From positions 20,915,626 to 20,979,625 of the forward strand of contig CM060064.1 in NCBI GenBank assembly GCA_030533445.1: a stretch of DNA of 64,000 nt, read 5' to 3'. Shown here in pieces: positions 13,209 through 25,466 of this stretch. How positions within the stretch are numbered: position 1 is the first letter of the stretch; every line of letters begins with the position of its first letter. This DNA is from Cyprinodon diabolis. Taxonomy: Eukaryota; Chordata; Actinopteri; Cyprinodontiformes; Cyprinodontidae. Below the pieces are notes generated by a model. That model saw only the letters and a program-made list of their open reading frames with translations. It searched no databases and was not told where the DNA came from. The position numbers and the translations under genes were made by a program.

Positions 13209-14552
13209 AGACAGTTTATTCAAAAGCAAAGGGTATTAATTTATTTGACTTTTCAGTGATGGTTTTAAAATAATTAACGTTTTCGTCTAATGGAAATATT
13301 GGTTTGTGAAAGTGACTTTTGCTTATATCTTCTGCCAAACTACAGTGAAGTAATGTGACTGAGGATGTGATTTTGTGACTTACAGAGAAGAAAAGGGAAA
13401 CTTTGAATTTGTCAGTAGCCATGCCAATTCTATTTAAAGATGCAACAACTTTTATTTTATACAGCTCAGTAGATGCATTAAAAGTCTTTTTAAAATCCCC
13501 TTTTAACTTTATTCTCTATCAGCTACCTGCCTTAATCAGATTGTAGCATTTAAAGTAATTCAATAAGTTCACTACAAATTTATAAAAGAGAATTTAATCA
13601 TCCAAGCAATATATTTTTACCTACAGAGTTTTGCCCAGCCCTTTAGTATTGAAGCATGTGTATCTGTGATTTAAATGGATAGTCTTTAATTTTTTTATGT
13701 GAGGTTCTAAAAGGCTATAAATTCATTATCTCTTATAAAGGATGCTAGAAGTACATAAGATTGTAAAAAAGAAATCCCCAGACAAGTGCCCTCACAATGA
13801 GACATGTTGAAAAACTTACCTTTTTATTATTATTTTTTTTTTTTTAATTTAAGCTAAAGGAAGCTTCACTGTGCTTCACAGAAAACTACACAGACATAAT
13901 TTATTGGAGAAAGCTTATTCAAATGCACACAAAAATGATTTTCTAAACAAATCTGAAAAGGTAGAATATTCCTCTCAGGGTTAATAAAGCGTTCTTGATG
14001 AAATCTGGCCTTAAGTCTGAGCTCAGAGGAAGCAGCGTGTACTTCTGGGTTAGAGGTCATCATGAGGGACTGATCAACCAATCAGAGGCAGATTTGGAGT
14101 ATTTAGGATAAAGTGATTGGTATGCTTTTCCTTTAGAAAGCTTTACTGACTATGATTATAGATAAACCAGATTTTTTTTAACTTAATACCTTCATTAATT
14201 TTCCATAATCAAAATGTTCCCACCAATTTTAATTTTCAACATCTAGATAGGTTTATATATAAATCAAGCTTTCAAATGCAAGGGGAGTAAATGTTTGTCC
14301 ATTAGGCAGAAACAAATAGGGTCAGCATGCAGAGCCTGCATACATGCATAATATGCAAATCAATATAGGATGCTAGCTGTTCTCTATTATATTGCACATG
14401 TTAAGATAGAAAGGACATTCAGTAGATGTTATTATTTTTTCATTTCATGTCCGGTCTTTTTTTCCTTTCCAAAAATGGAAACAATTGGTTATTTGGGCTG
14501 TTTTCATATCTAAATATTACAAAGTTGTATGAATTATACAGGAATTTCAAAT
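13209..14552. other. 3' UTR of paqr7 and downstream non-coding DNA
   Basis: The first few hundred bases are presumably paqr7 3' UTR. Candidate poly(A) signals are ATTAAA at 13477-13482 and AATAAA at 13983-13988; which one is used cannot be told. The rest is AT-rich with no gene. Confidence 0.45.
13477..13482 (+). terminator. Candidate poly(A) signal (ATTAAA)
   Basis: A common variant hexamer about 270 bp after the paqr7 stop codon, followed by T-rich sequence. Chosen only by position; other hexamers exist further downstream. Confidence 0.3.
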
Positions 14553-14556
14553 TTAA

Positions 14557-14954
14557 AGGAATGGTACACCCAAAACATGATTAGCCTTCATTTTCTACTC
14601 ACCCCCATGCTGAACAACACTCTGGAGTACTTTTTGATATCTCAAATGCATCTGGAGATCTGGGAGGCTTCTTACTGTCTGCTGACATTCAAATAATGGA
14701 GGTCTATGGTGCCCGAGGCAGAAATGTCCATAAAAGTCCACAAAAAACGTGTCAATATTCCTCCATACTGCTCGTCCAATGTATTCCAAGTGTCCTGAGT
14801 GGGTAGCGTCCATAATTTACTCGAAACAAAGTCATTTAGAATGTTTTTAGAGCATAAACAGTAGTGTATAGGATTTCCTAAAAGCGCGCGCCTGCGAGTT
14901 CATGAACCTACGGAAACTGCGGCAGACCAAGCCAGATGAAAGTGCGCATTCAGC
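14557..14954 (+). repeat. Left arm of long inverted repeat
   Basis: Pairs with 15079-15467 with few mismatches. The main difference is about 10 extra bases (gcgcgcctgc) near 14886. The arm includes the terminal repeat and most of the element. Confidence 0.9.
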
Positions 14955-15078
14955 GTCTGCTCTTGATAATGCAAGCGTAGAAGAAGAAATGTGCTGTTTA
15001 CCTGTGCAAAGAAAGAAACAACGAAAGAAAAATGTCTGAGGACTTCAGTTTTGAGGAAGAGCATGAGTTCTTTGCCGA

Positions 15079-15467
15079 GCTGAATGCACACTTTCATCTG
15101 GTTTGGTCTGCTGCGGTTTCCGTAGGCTCGTGAACTCGCTTTTAGGAAATCCTATACACTACTGTTTATGCTCTAAAAACATTCTAAATGACTTTGTTTC
15201 GAGTAAATTATGGACGCTACCCACTCAGGACACTTGGAATACATTGGACGAGCAGTATGGAGGAATATTGACACGTTTTTTGTGGACTTTTATGGACATT
15301 TCTGCCTCGGGCACCATAGACCTCCATTATTTGAATGTCAGCAGACAGTAAGAAGCCTCCCAGATCTCCAGATGCATTTGAGATATCAAAAAAGTACTCC
15401 AGAGTGTTGTTCAGCATGGGGGTGAGTAGAAAATGAAGGCTAATCATGTTTTGGGTGTACTATTCCT
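15079..15467 (-). repeat. Right arm of long inverted repeat
   Basis: Reverse complement of 14557-14954 apart from scattered substitutions and the 10-base gap. Confidence 0.9.
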
Positions 15468-15471
15468 TTAA

Positions 15472-17302
15472 GGTCTGACATAATCAGTGCATTGAGTAAC
15501 AAAATGTCTGTCTGTTATGATAAACCTTAACAGGTCAATAACCAACTTTACCATAACATCCTATTAAGGTCATGGGCTTCCCATAGTTTGGAGACCTAGA
15601 TCTGCATTCTCAGATAATAAGGAGTTATTTTGGTTTAACCTTCTTAGATTTTCCACGTAGATATTTGAAGTGATCTGGAAAAAAGCAGCGAAAAGTTGAA
15701 GTTGACATTTGAGGAAGGTTATAGGAACTCTAACTATATACAACTTCACAGAACCTCTATTAAAAGATTAAAACTATCCATTCATTTTATCCAAGCAATG
15801 ACAATGTTACGCATAATTTAGAACATTTTAGAAATGTATTTGAAAACCACATATTGTATTTATAGAAGCCAAAATATTTATTAGGTTACCTACTTTTAAA
15901 AATGAGGCCGGTACTCTGTATAGGTTCATCAATGGATGACTGGAGTCTTTTTCGTTTAACGTAACAAGTATGATTTCTGTCGTTTTTTGATCTAAGGGCT
16001 GAAACGTCAGCTTTCACCTCACATCCCATGATGTCAGTGCTTTGCGTGCATGTTTTCAATCAGTGACGGTGACGAGAGTTGATCCACAAATGCCAAGTCT
16101 GAGTCGGAATGTTCAGGTTTTAGATGTGTCGTTTTGTTTTTGTTTCAATCTTTTTTATGTGCCTCTACGCATGTCCTTTGGTACATATGTGGATGTTAAG
16201 TGTGTGAATGTCAACGACAGCTTAGCCTTGCACTTTTTACTTACCTTGTAAATAAGTTATATTTCTCCAGAGAGAGAGAGAGCTAGGTCTCATTTTTACG
16301 ACATCTTACACAGTTTAGAACTTTTTATTTTTTTTTTTATGGAATACGGTACGTTAATATTTTTGTCAGATTTTATTGGTACTCATACATTGTTTCATAC
16401 TGCCTCTTTGTTACTCCAAATGAGACATTTATTGTCCTCGGAGTCCTTGGTTGAATTTTTTTTTTCATGAGACTATCTCACATGGCTTTATCGCAAATGT
16501 CACTTGGATTTTTATCATAAAATCTCAAATGTCAGAGATGATCAATATTCATTACCTCGCTCTCTGTTCATGACTGTGTTTAATGTGCCAATGAATCTGT
16601 TATTACTTCAGTAATGGCGGTACTACTGAGAGATATCTGATCGGAAAATTTGTCTCGGCCTGACTAAGATGCTGTTACTGGTGCGATTTAAGCGTTAAGG
16701 TCCAAAAAAAAAAAAAAAAGTGAAACAAGTGACGTTAAATATGGCATTTCTATCTCGGTTATGCACTGCCTGAATCAACATTGTATATATACTGTAACTG
16801 ACAGTGCTGGCTATGTTTACGTGCAGGAAAACCGTATCCGGTTCTTCTTATTTTGTGTGGGTTTTTATGGAATGATTTAGAGCAAAGGGAACCCTGGAGG
16901 AAAAAGGCTGGATCCCAGTTCATTTTCTTTAAAGGAGTGAACTGTTTTGCAACGGGACCCAGGCTGTTTTCATGCAGCCTAATGCTTTATTAAAAGGTGT
17001 CATTATAGGCAAATGATTTCCAGTTGGTAAATGATGTCTGTAAACATCTCACCAGCCCTTCTTGTATAGTAACATAAGGACCAAAGCAGCAACTATACAT
17101 TTAACTTTATGTCCTCTGTGAATTGTTAAAAAGGAGAGGGAACAGCTACAAGGCTCATAGCTCAGATAATCTGATAGATTATTTGAGTTGCATAGTGACA
17201 AAACTTGACAAAGATCTGTACAAGAATATGGCCAGTATTCTCTGTTTGTGTGTGTAAACATAGCCTCAGATGGTACCTAAGGTTTTTCTCTCTTTCTTTC
17301 AG
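15472..17302. other. Non-coding stretch with a CpG-containing middle
   Basis: No gene is recognised. About 15900-16900 is less AT-rich than its neighbours and holds a 69-codon frame at 16042-16251 without family resemblance. It could be a UTR or non-coding RNA exon linked to the candidate terminal exon at 17303, but nothing in the sequence proves this. Confidence 0.35.
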
Positions 17303-17410
17303 AAAAGCAGGGTCAGATGGATCAGAATGGATTCTGTCTCTAATTATATCTGTAACTGACTGTACTAATATTATGTGCTATTTAAGAAAATAAAGTGTTA
17401 CTGTAATTTA
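17303..17410 (+). other. Candidate terminal exon with poly(A) signal
   Basis: A strong acceptor (tttctctctttctttcag, ending 17302) is followed by about 86 bp and then AATAAA at 17389-17394. One frame would end a protein with KQGQMDQNGFCL and a stop; another stays open longer. It could be the last exon of a non-coding RNA, an alternative paqr7 3' end or a chance match. Confidence 0.25.
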
Positions 17411-18368
17411 AGAAGTGATGTGTTTTTTCCCCCACTTAATAAACATGTCAAATAATCAATTCAAAGTTACTTTAAATTAATCAAAGAACTGATATAGCCA
17501 CAGTTGAGACTTATTACAATTTTGTTTGCTATAGAAAATTGAATTAAAAATTACAATTTCTCAAAAGCAAAAAAGCTGGGTTAAAAAATATTTATATCCT
17601 TAATAATTAGAAGAACAAATCGTTATTAGCATTACAGCTATCAAAACTTTTCTAATTGCTGGCCATCATATTGCCTGTTTTTATCTGTATTTTGTAGATT
17701 TATCTTACTGATGAGCTTCAGGTCTTGCAGTTTGGATGGCCTCTTGCAATCAGCCTAATATTTGGCTTCCTCCACAGATTCTCCATTAGATTAAAGCTGG
17801 ATTTTTGCCTCAATATCACTTCAACTAAAAATGAATCATGTTGGTTCAATCTGCTTAATGTTAGTGTGTAACTTCACCGTCTGTGAATGAATAATGTTGC
17901 TGTGAAATGATTACTTGACCTTAAACATCTAAAAACTCATATTAGCTGAAATATGTTTGTACATCATAATTAGTGGTTGCAAGGTGCAGAACTTTCCCAA
18001 ATGTGATGCATGCATACTGGATGAACAATCATAATGATAATTTAAAATGCACCCAGGCTTGCATGAACCTAAAAACATTTATCATAATCCATTGCCTGCA
18101 TTAAATAAATAAATCTTAGAAATAATAGGTTGATAAAGAGTTGTCTATGAAAATATTGACAACAGTTTTTGAAAATCGTTATCAATATCATGTATATTAC
18201 TGTTAGATTATCCAATGAATCAGGGGGAAATTCTACTCTGAAACAAAAGAAACTGAGATGCACATTTAATATAGCAGTTAATTTAGATGAACCATTCTTT
18301 AAAGAGCTGGAAGACATCAGTAAAGTACCTTCATATAAAGTTGCATTCATTTGATCTGTAACTGGCAA
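17411..18368. other. AT-rich non-coding stretch
   Basis: Nothing recognised. It ends at the 3' end of the LINE beginning at 18369. Confidence 0.5.
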
Positions 18369-21190
18369 TATTCAATTTTCAATTCAGTTTATTTATATAG
18401 CGCCAAATTCACAACACATGTCATCTCAAGGCACTTTACAGTTCAACCAGATCATACAGTCAAATTGATACAAAGTTTTCTATCTAAGGAAAACCGGTTG
18501 ATTGCATTGACTCATTGACTCAAATACAATCCCTCACACTAAGCATGCTTGTAGCGACAGTGGAGAGGAAAAACTCCCTTTTAACAGGAAGAAACCTCCA
18601 GCAGAACCAGGCTCAGTGTGAGCGGCCATCTGCCGCGGCCGACTGGGGTTCAAGGAGACAGAAGCAGAGATACAAAAAGCAGCTGTAAAAGGCGGCCCCG
18701 TCCAGGAAACACACAGCCAGGCAGACGAGCTCCAAGGCAGCTCCCATGCCAGAGGATGAAGAGAGCACATCCACCCAGCCACGGCCAGAGAAACAGGACC
18801 ACACTGGAAAACAGGCCGATCTCCAACATCTACAAACAAGGGTGTTGATGGAAGCAGCACAGCTGATGTTTCTTTCCTGGGTGACATCACAGCCAAACAG
18901 GAACAGACGAGGCAAAGCTACTCTGAGGAAAAGCAGAGAGAGCAGAAGGTTAGAGATTGAACAAACAGATTCTGCAGAATAGGAGAACAGAGAGAGAATG
19001 AAGCAGAATGATGAAATGGGGGTCCCTATGTCCTCCAGCAGTCTAAGCCTATAGCAGCATAACTTTAAAGACAGCTCCAGATAACCTGAGCCACCCTAAC
19101 TATAAGCTTTATCAAAAAGGAAAGTTTTAAGCCTAGTCTTAAAAGTAGACAGAGTGTCTGCCTCACGGACTAAAACTGGTAGTTGGTTCCACAGGAGAGG
19201 AGCCTGATAACTAAAAGATCTGCTTCCCATTCTACTTTTAGAAATTCTAGGAACCACTAGTAAACCTGCAGATTGAGAGCGAAGTGCTCTGTTAGGAACA
19301 TAAGGAACAATCAGATCTCTGATATAAGATGGAGCTTGGCCATTTAAGGCTTTATATGTGAGAAGGAGGATTTTAAATTCTATTCTTGATTTAACAGGAA
19401 GCCAATAAAGAGAAGTCAGGATAGGAGAGATATGATCTCTCTTTTTAATTTTCATCAGAACTCTGGCTGCAGCATTTTGGATCAGCTGAAGGCTTTTAAC
19501 TACAGTTTGTGGACTTCCTGATAGTAAAGTATTACAATAGTCCAGCCTTGAAGTAACAAATGCATGGACTAGTTTCTCAGCATCACCCCTGGACAGGAGA
19601 TTTCTAATTTTTGCAATGTTCCTCAGATGAAAGAAGGAAATTCTAGAAAACTCTTTGATATGGGATTTAAATGACAGGTCCTGATCAAAAATAACACCAA
19701 GATTTTTTACTTTATTATCTGAAATCAGTTTAATCCCATCCAAATGAAGTGACTGGCTAATCAGCTTCTTTTTCAGAGACTCTGGTCCAAAGACTATAAC
19801 TTCTGTTTTGTCTGCATTCAGAAGCAGAAAGTTAAGAGTCATCCAGGTTTTTATGTCTTCAAGACATGCCTGTAATCTATGTAATGGGTTAGCTTCATCT
19901 GGATTTATAGACAGATATAGCTGGGTATCATCAGTATAACAGTGGAAATTAATCCCATGCTGTCTAATAACTCTACCAATTGGGAGCATGTATAAAGTAA
20001 AGAGAATTGGTCCTAGCACTGATCCCTGTGGTACTCCACAGGTAACCTTTGAGCGTGTTGAAGATCTATCATTAACATAAACAAACTGAATTCGATCAGA
20101 TAGATAAGATTTAAACCAGTCTAGTGCTGTTCCTTTAATTCCAACAAAATATTCAAGTCTTTCTAAAAGAATATTATGGTCAACTGTATCAAATGCAGCA
20201 CTAAGATCCAACAGGACGAGCACAGATACAAGTCCATTATCTGAGGCCATGAGAATATCATTAGTGACTTTCACCAGAGCTGTTTCAGTGCTATGATGAG
20301 CTCTAAAGCCAGACTGAAACTCTTCAAAAAGTTCATTATGGTGTAAGTGGTCGCAAACCTGTTTGGCAACTACTTTCTCAAGAATTTTGGATAAGAAAGG
20401 AAGATTGGATATAGGTCTATAATTAACCAAGTCATCTGGGTCAAGAGACGGTTTCTTAAGCAGAGGTTTAATTACAGCAACCTTAAAAGCTTTAGGTACA
20501 TATCCCTGTAACAGAGATAGATTAATCACATCTAAAATGGAGGAGGAGATCAAAGGGAATACCTCCTTAAATAACCTGGTTGGAACTGGATCTAACATAC
20601 AAGTTGAAGGCTTAGATGAAGACAATAATTTTGCTAATTCAGAAAGTTCAACTGGATCAAAGCAGTCTAAACCCGGTTCAGATTCCATGACTACCTTAGG
20701 TACAATCGCGGATAGAGGAGTGCTTATGATCTTATTTTTAATAAGATCAATCTTATTTATAAAGAATCCCATAAAATCATTGCTGCTAAGAGCAGGTGGA
20801 ATGGACGGTTCAACAGAGCTTTGGCTCTGGGTGAGTTTGGCAACTGTATTAAAAAGAAATCTAGGATTATTCTTATTCTCCTCTATTAATGAGGAGAAGT
20901 ATGCTGCTCTTGCTTTACAAAGGGTCCTCTTATACAGCAGTAAACTTTTTTTCCAGACTAGGAAGGACTCCCGCAGGCCTGTGGAGCGATATTTTCTCTC
21001 CAGTTTCCTAGCATTTTGCTTCAAAGTACGCAGCTCTGCATTAAACCAAGGAGCAAGCTTTCTATTTTCAACGGTTTTCATTTTCAAGGGAGCTGCGTTG
21101 TCTAAGGCAGTACGCAGAGATTATATTGCTTTTAATCAAGTAACAGTAGGAGTATTTGAAAAACTGGCAAATCAGGTATCTGATTATAAC
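18369..21190 (-). mobile_element. CR1/L2/Rex1-group LINE, 5' truncated
   Basis: A non-LTR retrotransposon of about 2.8 kb on the minus strand. It contains the 3' UTR (18369-19095) ending, on the minus strand, in ggcgctatataaataaactg followed by short AATTG-type repeats, a tail shared by many fish LINEs, and the reverse transcriptase frame. The N-terminal endonuclease domain is absent and the frame is interrupted by stops within about 100 bp upstream of 21087, so the copy is 5' truncated and dead. Two further 3' pieces of this group lie at 31245 and 39178 on the plus strand. Confidence 0.88.
19096..21087 (-). pseudogene. LINE reverse transcriptase (N-terminally truncated)
   Basis: An open frame of 663 codons encoding the connector, reverse transcriptase and C-terminal domains of a CR1/L2/Rex1-group LINE. 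Visible motifs: ANYRP-type [13 protein letters not shown] (222-234), [13 protein letters not shown] (292-304) with the first catalytic Asp at 294, [10 protein letters not shown] (351-360), and [11 protein letters not shown] (383-393) with the catalytic pair Asp386-Asp387, Thr replacing the more common Ala of YADD. The C-terminus ([29 protein letters not shown]) is typical of the group. There is no natural start: the frame begins at a TTG within the family's coding region and stops lie just upstream. The length of open frame suggests a relatively young copy. Confidence 0.9.
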
Positions 21191-21295
21191 ATTGAATATA
21201 TTTAAAGGTTGTGTAAAAATGTAGGTACATTTAAATATCATTGAAAATATATACTAGTTAACATTTCTAACATTTCTAGTTAACTTAAAACTTAA

Positions 21296-21793
21296 AGCTA
21301 CAGTGTGTAATAATTACAGGGATATACAGTCAGAAATGTAATATATTATACATAACTATGTTATTTATCATCATCTACGAGCTCAGCCTCTTAACCTTAA
21401 TATTTGCGTTGCCTTAGAATTCGTTATTTATAATTACATAGGAGCGGGTCTCGCAGCCATGGAGGCAGACATCTTTGCTCTACGGCAGCGCAGAGCCAAC
21501 AAACTAGCGATTGCGAGATCGCCCATTACGCTCGAAAGTAACTACGGCAAGTTGAGAGAGATGAACTGAGACGGTACTGAACACACATACTAATGAAATA
21601 CTATCTGTAAAATTATCTATGTAAACAAACCTCATCACTTGAGAAGGTAGGTGATGCGGACGTCGTGGAAGACATTTTGTCCCGTAACGCTCACCGTACT
21701 GTTGGGGGGGAGAAGCGGTGGGGGGGAGATGTTCATGTTGCTGCAGTCTGCAGTCTGCCCGCTAGATGTCGCTGAAAATTACACACTGTAGCT
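21296..21793. mobile_element. TTAA-target short DNA transposon (MITE)
   Basis: A 498-bp element flanked by TTAA (21292-21295 and 21794-21797). Its ends are inverted: AGCTACAGTGTGTAATAATT on the left, and the right end reads AGCTACAGTGTGTAATTTTC in reverse. It is internally GC-richer than the surroundings, with no transposase. It belongs to the same target-site class as 14557-15467 but to a different family. Confidence 0.85.
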
Positions 21794-21797
21794 TTAA

Positions 21798-24700
21798 AAT
21801 TCGAAATGCATAAACATTATGATAGAGTAAAACAAATTCTAGTTTACTGTATATTAGCCTGACCTCCAAGCAGCTCCGCAAACGGGGGAGATAGATAACC
21901 TCAGAGCAACGAATCTCAAATTCAGACAAGAAGTCCAGTAGCTGATTGATTGTTTGACTTTATTGATCTCAATGTGGAGAAATTTACTGCACTATTTCCT
22001 TCAAAAAGTTACCTTAGTTACTAACTTATTCTAAATAACTAATACAGTAATTGAGCCAGCACAACCACATCAAACCACGCCTTAAGAACCATAACATTGA
22101 GAATCATCCTATGCTCTGAGGGGATGGGCTCGGTCTTCCGGCATCCCTGTGATGACAGCATTATTACAGAGCAGCATTGATCCTATGTTAGCTCACCATA
22201 AACAGTCAACAGGAGTTTTTTTTCTTTACAAATAATTGATTTCAGCCGTTTTTGAGGTTCCCCACCTTGCAGCAGGAATATGTTAAACATCAGGTCCTGG
22301 GCCTTTAATTTATTTGTGACTAGTTTCATAGACATAACCACCTGCCTAAATAGTCAGGGGTGAAACCGAAACAGAGTAAATGAGCTGTGCTCTTCCAGCC
22401 CCAGGTTAGAGGATCTGTTAAAAGGCAAACTGTCGTGTAGTCTTCAAACCTGACCTTCATGGAAGACTGCCAGTAAGGAAGCCATTGTTGAGAAGAACCA
22501 ATCAGGAGTCCTGTTTGCTGTTTGCCATAAGCCATGTGGGGCACAAAGCGATCATGGAAGAAGCGGTTTGGTCATTTGACATTAAAATTTGCCAACATAT
22601 CTTTTGTGTGCTGCTAAACTTGCATCGTGAACACACCAGTTCAATGCAGCAATGATGGCAGAATGATTTTGTGGGGAAGTTGATAAGTTAATGTTTAGAG
22701 CTCAAATCAGGAGGATCAGTAAACTGTGAGTTTTGCGGCATGGTGTTTAAAGCTAGAGTTACAGAGAAAATTGGATCAAAGCATATGTTAGAATGCTCTG
22801 GTTAATCTGGACTAAAACCCCCAAAGAAAAGCAGTGTCTTTAATATAAATGCAGGTTGTTAATATTAATGCATTGTCTTTAAATGCGCATTGGTTAAAAA
22901 ATATCCAAAAGATTTGCACAGGTATTTGAAAATATTGCATTTAAAAAATTTTGTATATAATTTTTTTTTTTTTGCTTATTATATAATATGAATCAGAAAG
23001 AAATTCCGGTGGTGTTTAACATTTTTTTCAACACATTGTTACTATCGTTTAAGTTACATTGTCCAAAGAAATTTGATATCCAACTCGATCACAAAATTTT
23101 AACTCATAGGGTTCTCTAAATTTGAATGAATAAAAAGTTTAATTGAAGATGAGCATGAACATACCCTGCAACATCAGAGAACTGAGAGATTTCCATCCAA
23201 GTGATGTACTTCTTTTTATATTTGCGGTCTACAAATGCTTATAAAGCGGTTGTTATATATACTGTATATATTGTTTCACATCCTTATACAATTTATGATT
23301 ATCTCTGCACCACTAGAGGGCAACCTTGTTATTTGGTAAGAGTCACCATTTAATGGATAATGTAAAGATGACATTATTAGGTGAGGTATTTTGGACTAAA
23401 ATAAAAACCATTATTAAAACGAAATTGCTAATAGGTTGATTAAAAATGCAGTAAATAATAACATTAATTTGTATATTTTATTCGTGACATTTGTGTTTTA
23501 GTGATACTGAAGAATGCAAACCCTTACTGTTCATCATTAGTCATGTTGATACTGAATGCTTTAGAACTAAATAACAGATACATCTACAATTACTCTCAAC
23601 CAATAAGTTAAATAGTTGTTGGGAAAAGAGAACATTATGATTTGGACTTTCTGATTGCAGATAAGCGCCATAACCCCTTTCAACATGTTTTACATCGGCA
23701 AAGGTGACGTTTAAACAATGTTTCTACCCTATAGGGGGCACAAGAGATCCTTATGTGTTTCTGAATTGGACCCTTGCACATTACTGATGTGTCCCAGCAC
23801 TTTAAGAGAAAAGTGAAGGTCAGTTAAAATACTTTGGTTTTAACTGATATCAGTATTTTGTTGTGAGCCACGATACCCTTAATTGATCAGCAATGCTTTG
23901 CATACTATTTTTGTCTTTGGAATCCACCTTAAGTGGAGATAAATAGATAAATAATTTGCTTAAAGCATAAAACAATAGTATAACCATCCAAACCCTGATC
24001 CTGGAACAATATCTGAAGCATCATCTAGCCCACGCTGTGGGTGGCACATATGGTTTAAAAATGAAAATATGCTTGTTTGTATATTAAGCAGGAGTTGAGC
24101 AGGCTGTGGTTTTAATGCAAATTTTTATTCACATTTTCATGCATTTTTAAGATATTTCAAAGGTTTGTGTGGGAAAGAAGATCGCCTTGCCTTTTATATG
24201 CATTCATGAGTATCTTAATTCATAATGATTAAGTTGACTTTATGCACTCCATGTATGTATAATTCACATTTTCCCCTGCATTGGTGTAATTTTCTATTTG
24301 GTGTTAATTAGAACAAGCCTGATATGGACAAGAATCATTGAATTCTAAGCCCAGAAATGGGATCTTGATATGTCTGCCTTGGATTTGATTAATTCACAGT
24401 ATTACACACTCAGACGGTCCTAAATCAAATGGCAGAGATAGCGATAATTGCCTTACAGGCTGCTTCCTGTCCTCTAACTATCAATTTCTTCCTCAGAGTC
24501 CATCAATTTTCAGAGGTCTGCTTGTGGAGCCGATGAGCGGCCCTCTCCTGTGGGCGAGTTGCTTTGCACCAGGGTGGCTCGTCTCCATTTCTTTTCTTAA
24601 TGCTTCATTTCCTTTTTGCCTTTTGTGTTGAGGTTATGGAGGAGGCAACGTTGGCAGGCCTGCTTCATGTTTTGTAATTAAAGGTTTGACACGTGGAACA

Positions 24701-25369
24701 GAATGGCTTTTCTCACAGCCATCATAGTGCTTTCTATATTTGGCAGGTGACAGACAGGCTGAAGACTTCTATTTCCACTTTAGTTGGACAAATCTCCATT
24801 GTGCTACCATCTATTTTCCTCAAACATCTTTCAGTTTTTGTACTATTTTAATATGTTCTCCTACTTCAAGAAAAAAGAAATCTGTAAAACTTTGAAAATG
24901 ATCTTGCTTGGGAATGGTTTAGAAGCTGTGGAGAAAGGTTATTTTAAGAAGATTATAAACACTTTTTACTTGGATTATCCTCTGGTGTATTAGTGTTGTA
25001 AAAAATTAGAGATGCTTCGACAACTAATATTTTTTAAAATTTTCTAACCTTCTGATTGCATTTGAACCAATTTCAGATTTCTAATTATTAATAACAAAAA
25101 TGGAAAATTATGTGATTATTTTGGTTGCAGAGTTAATGCAATATGTCTTTGTGAGTCACAGTAAAACAGGTTCTTTACTGTTATTTCAAAACCTAGAAGG
25201 AAATTATTATTAAGTCACAGTTTTGATAATAATGTGATTAATACTGCTGGGATGGCTGCTAGATTTACACAATCTGTCTTCCTGTGCAAATTCTGGGAAA
25301 TATACATCTTTATATTTACAAACCAATTAAGCCTTCCTGTCATTTTATATGTGTGAAGAGGTCTCAAAG
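21798..25369. other. Long stretch without a recognised gene
   Basis: No gene found in 3.5 kb. At about 21955-22000 the text gactttattgatctcaatgt then ggagaaattt looks like the reverse complement of the SINE tail at 63510-63545, so an old SINE end may lie there. Reading frames around 22326-22544 and 24784-24993 are short and unlike known families. Confidence 0.45.
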
Positions 25370-25466
25370 TCTAAATGAAAAGCAGACATGTTTTGGGATA
25401 GGATAGATTTTGTTGGAATGCAACATTTTGATGACAAATAAAGCTGATTATTATTATTATTATTAA
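25370..25466 (+). repeat. Possible retroposon tail with (ATT)n
   Basis: The string gacaaataaagctgattatt followed by ATT repeats resembles the simple-repeat tail left by a fish LINE or SINE. No body of the element was recognised upstream. Confidence 0.3.

Larger units (their letters stand above)
14557..15467. mobile_element. Hairpin (foldback) TTAA-target DNA element
   Basis: A 911-bp element flanked by TTAA at 14553-14556 and 15468-15471. The ends are inverted copies beginning AGGAATGGTACACCCAAAAC and AGGAATAGTACACCC. The inverted repeat is not short: it extends about 390 bp on each side around a loop of about 124 bp, so the single strand folds into one long hairpin. TTAA target use fits piggyBac or Kolobok superfamilies; very similar short elements are abundant in fish. 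It has no transposase. The same ~72-codon frame appears on opposite strands in the two arms, which is a result of the inverted repeat. Confidence 0.85.

Noticed and set aside
12460..13239. Alternative frames on both strands within paqr7
   Set aside because: They overlap the well-supported receptor gene and exist only because the exon is GC-rich.
14595..15425. Two near-identical ~72-codon frames on opposite strands, looking like a duplicated gene
   Set aside because: They are the two arms of the inverted repeat of the TTAA element; the frame extends over non-coding terminal sequence and has no family signal.
20537..21205. 222-codon plus-strand frame
   Set aside because: It is antisense to the LINE reverse transcriptase and has no independent support.
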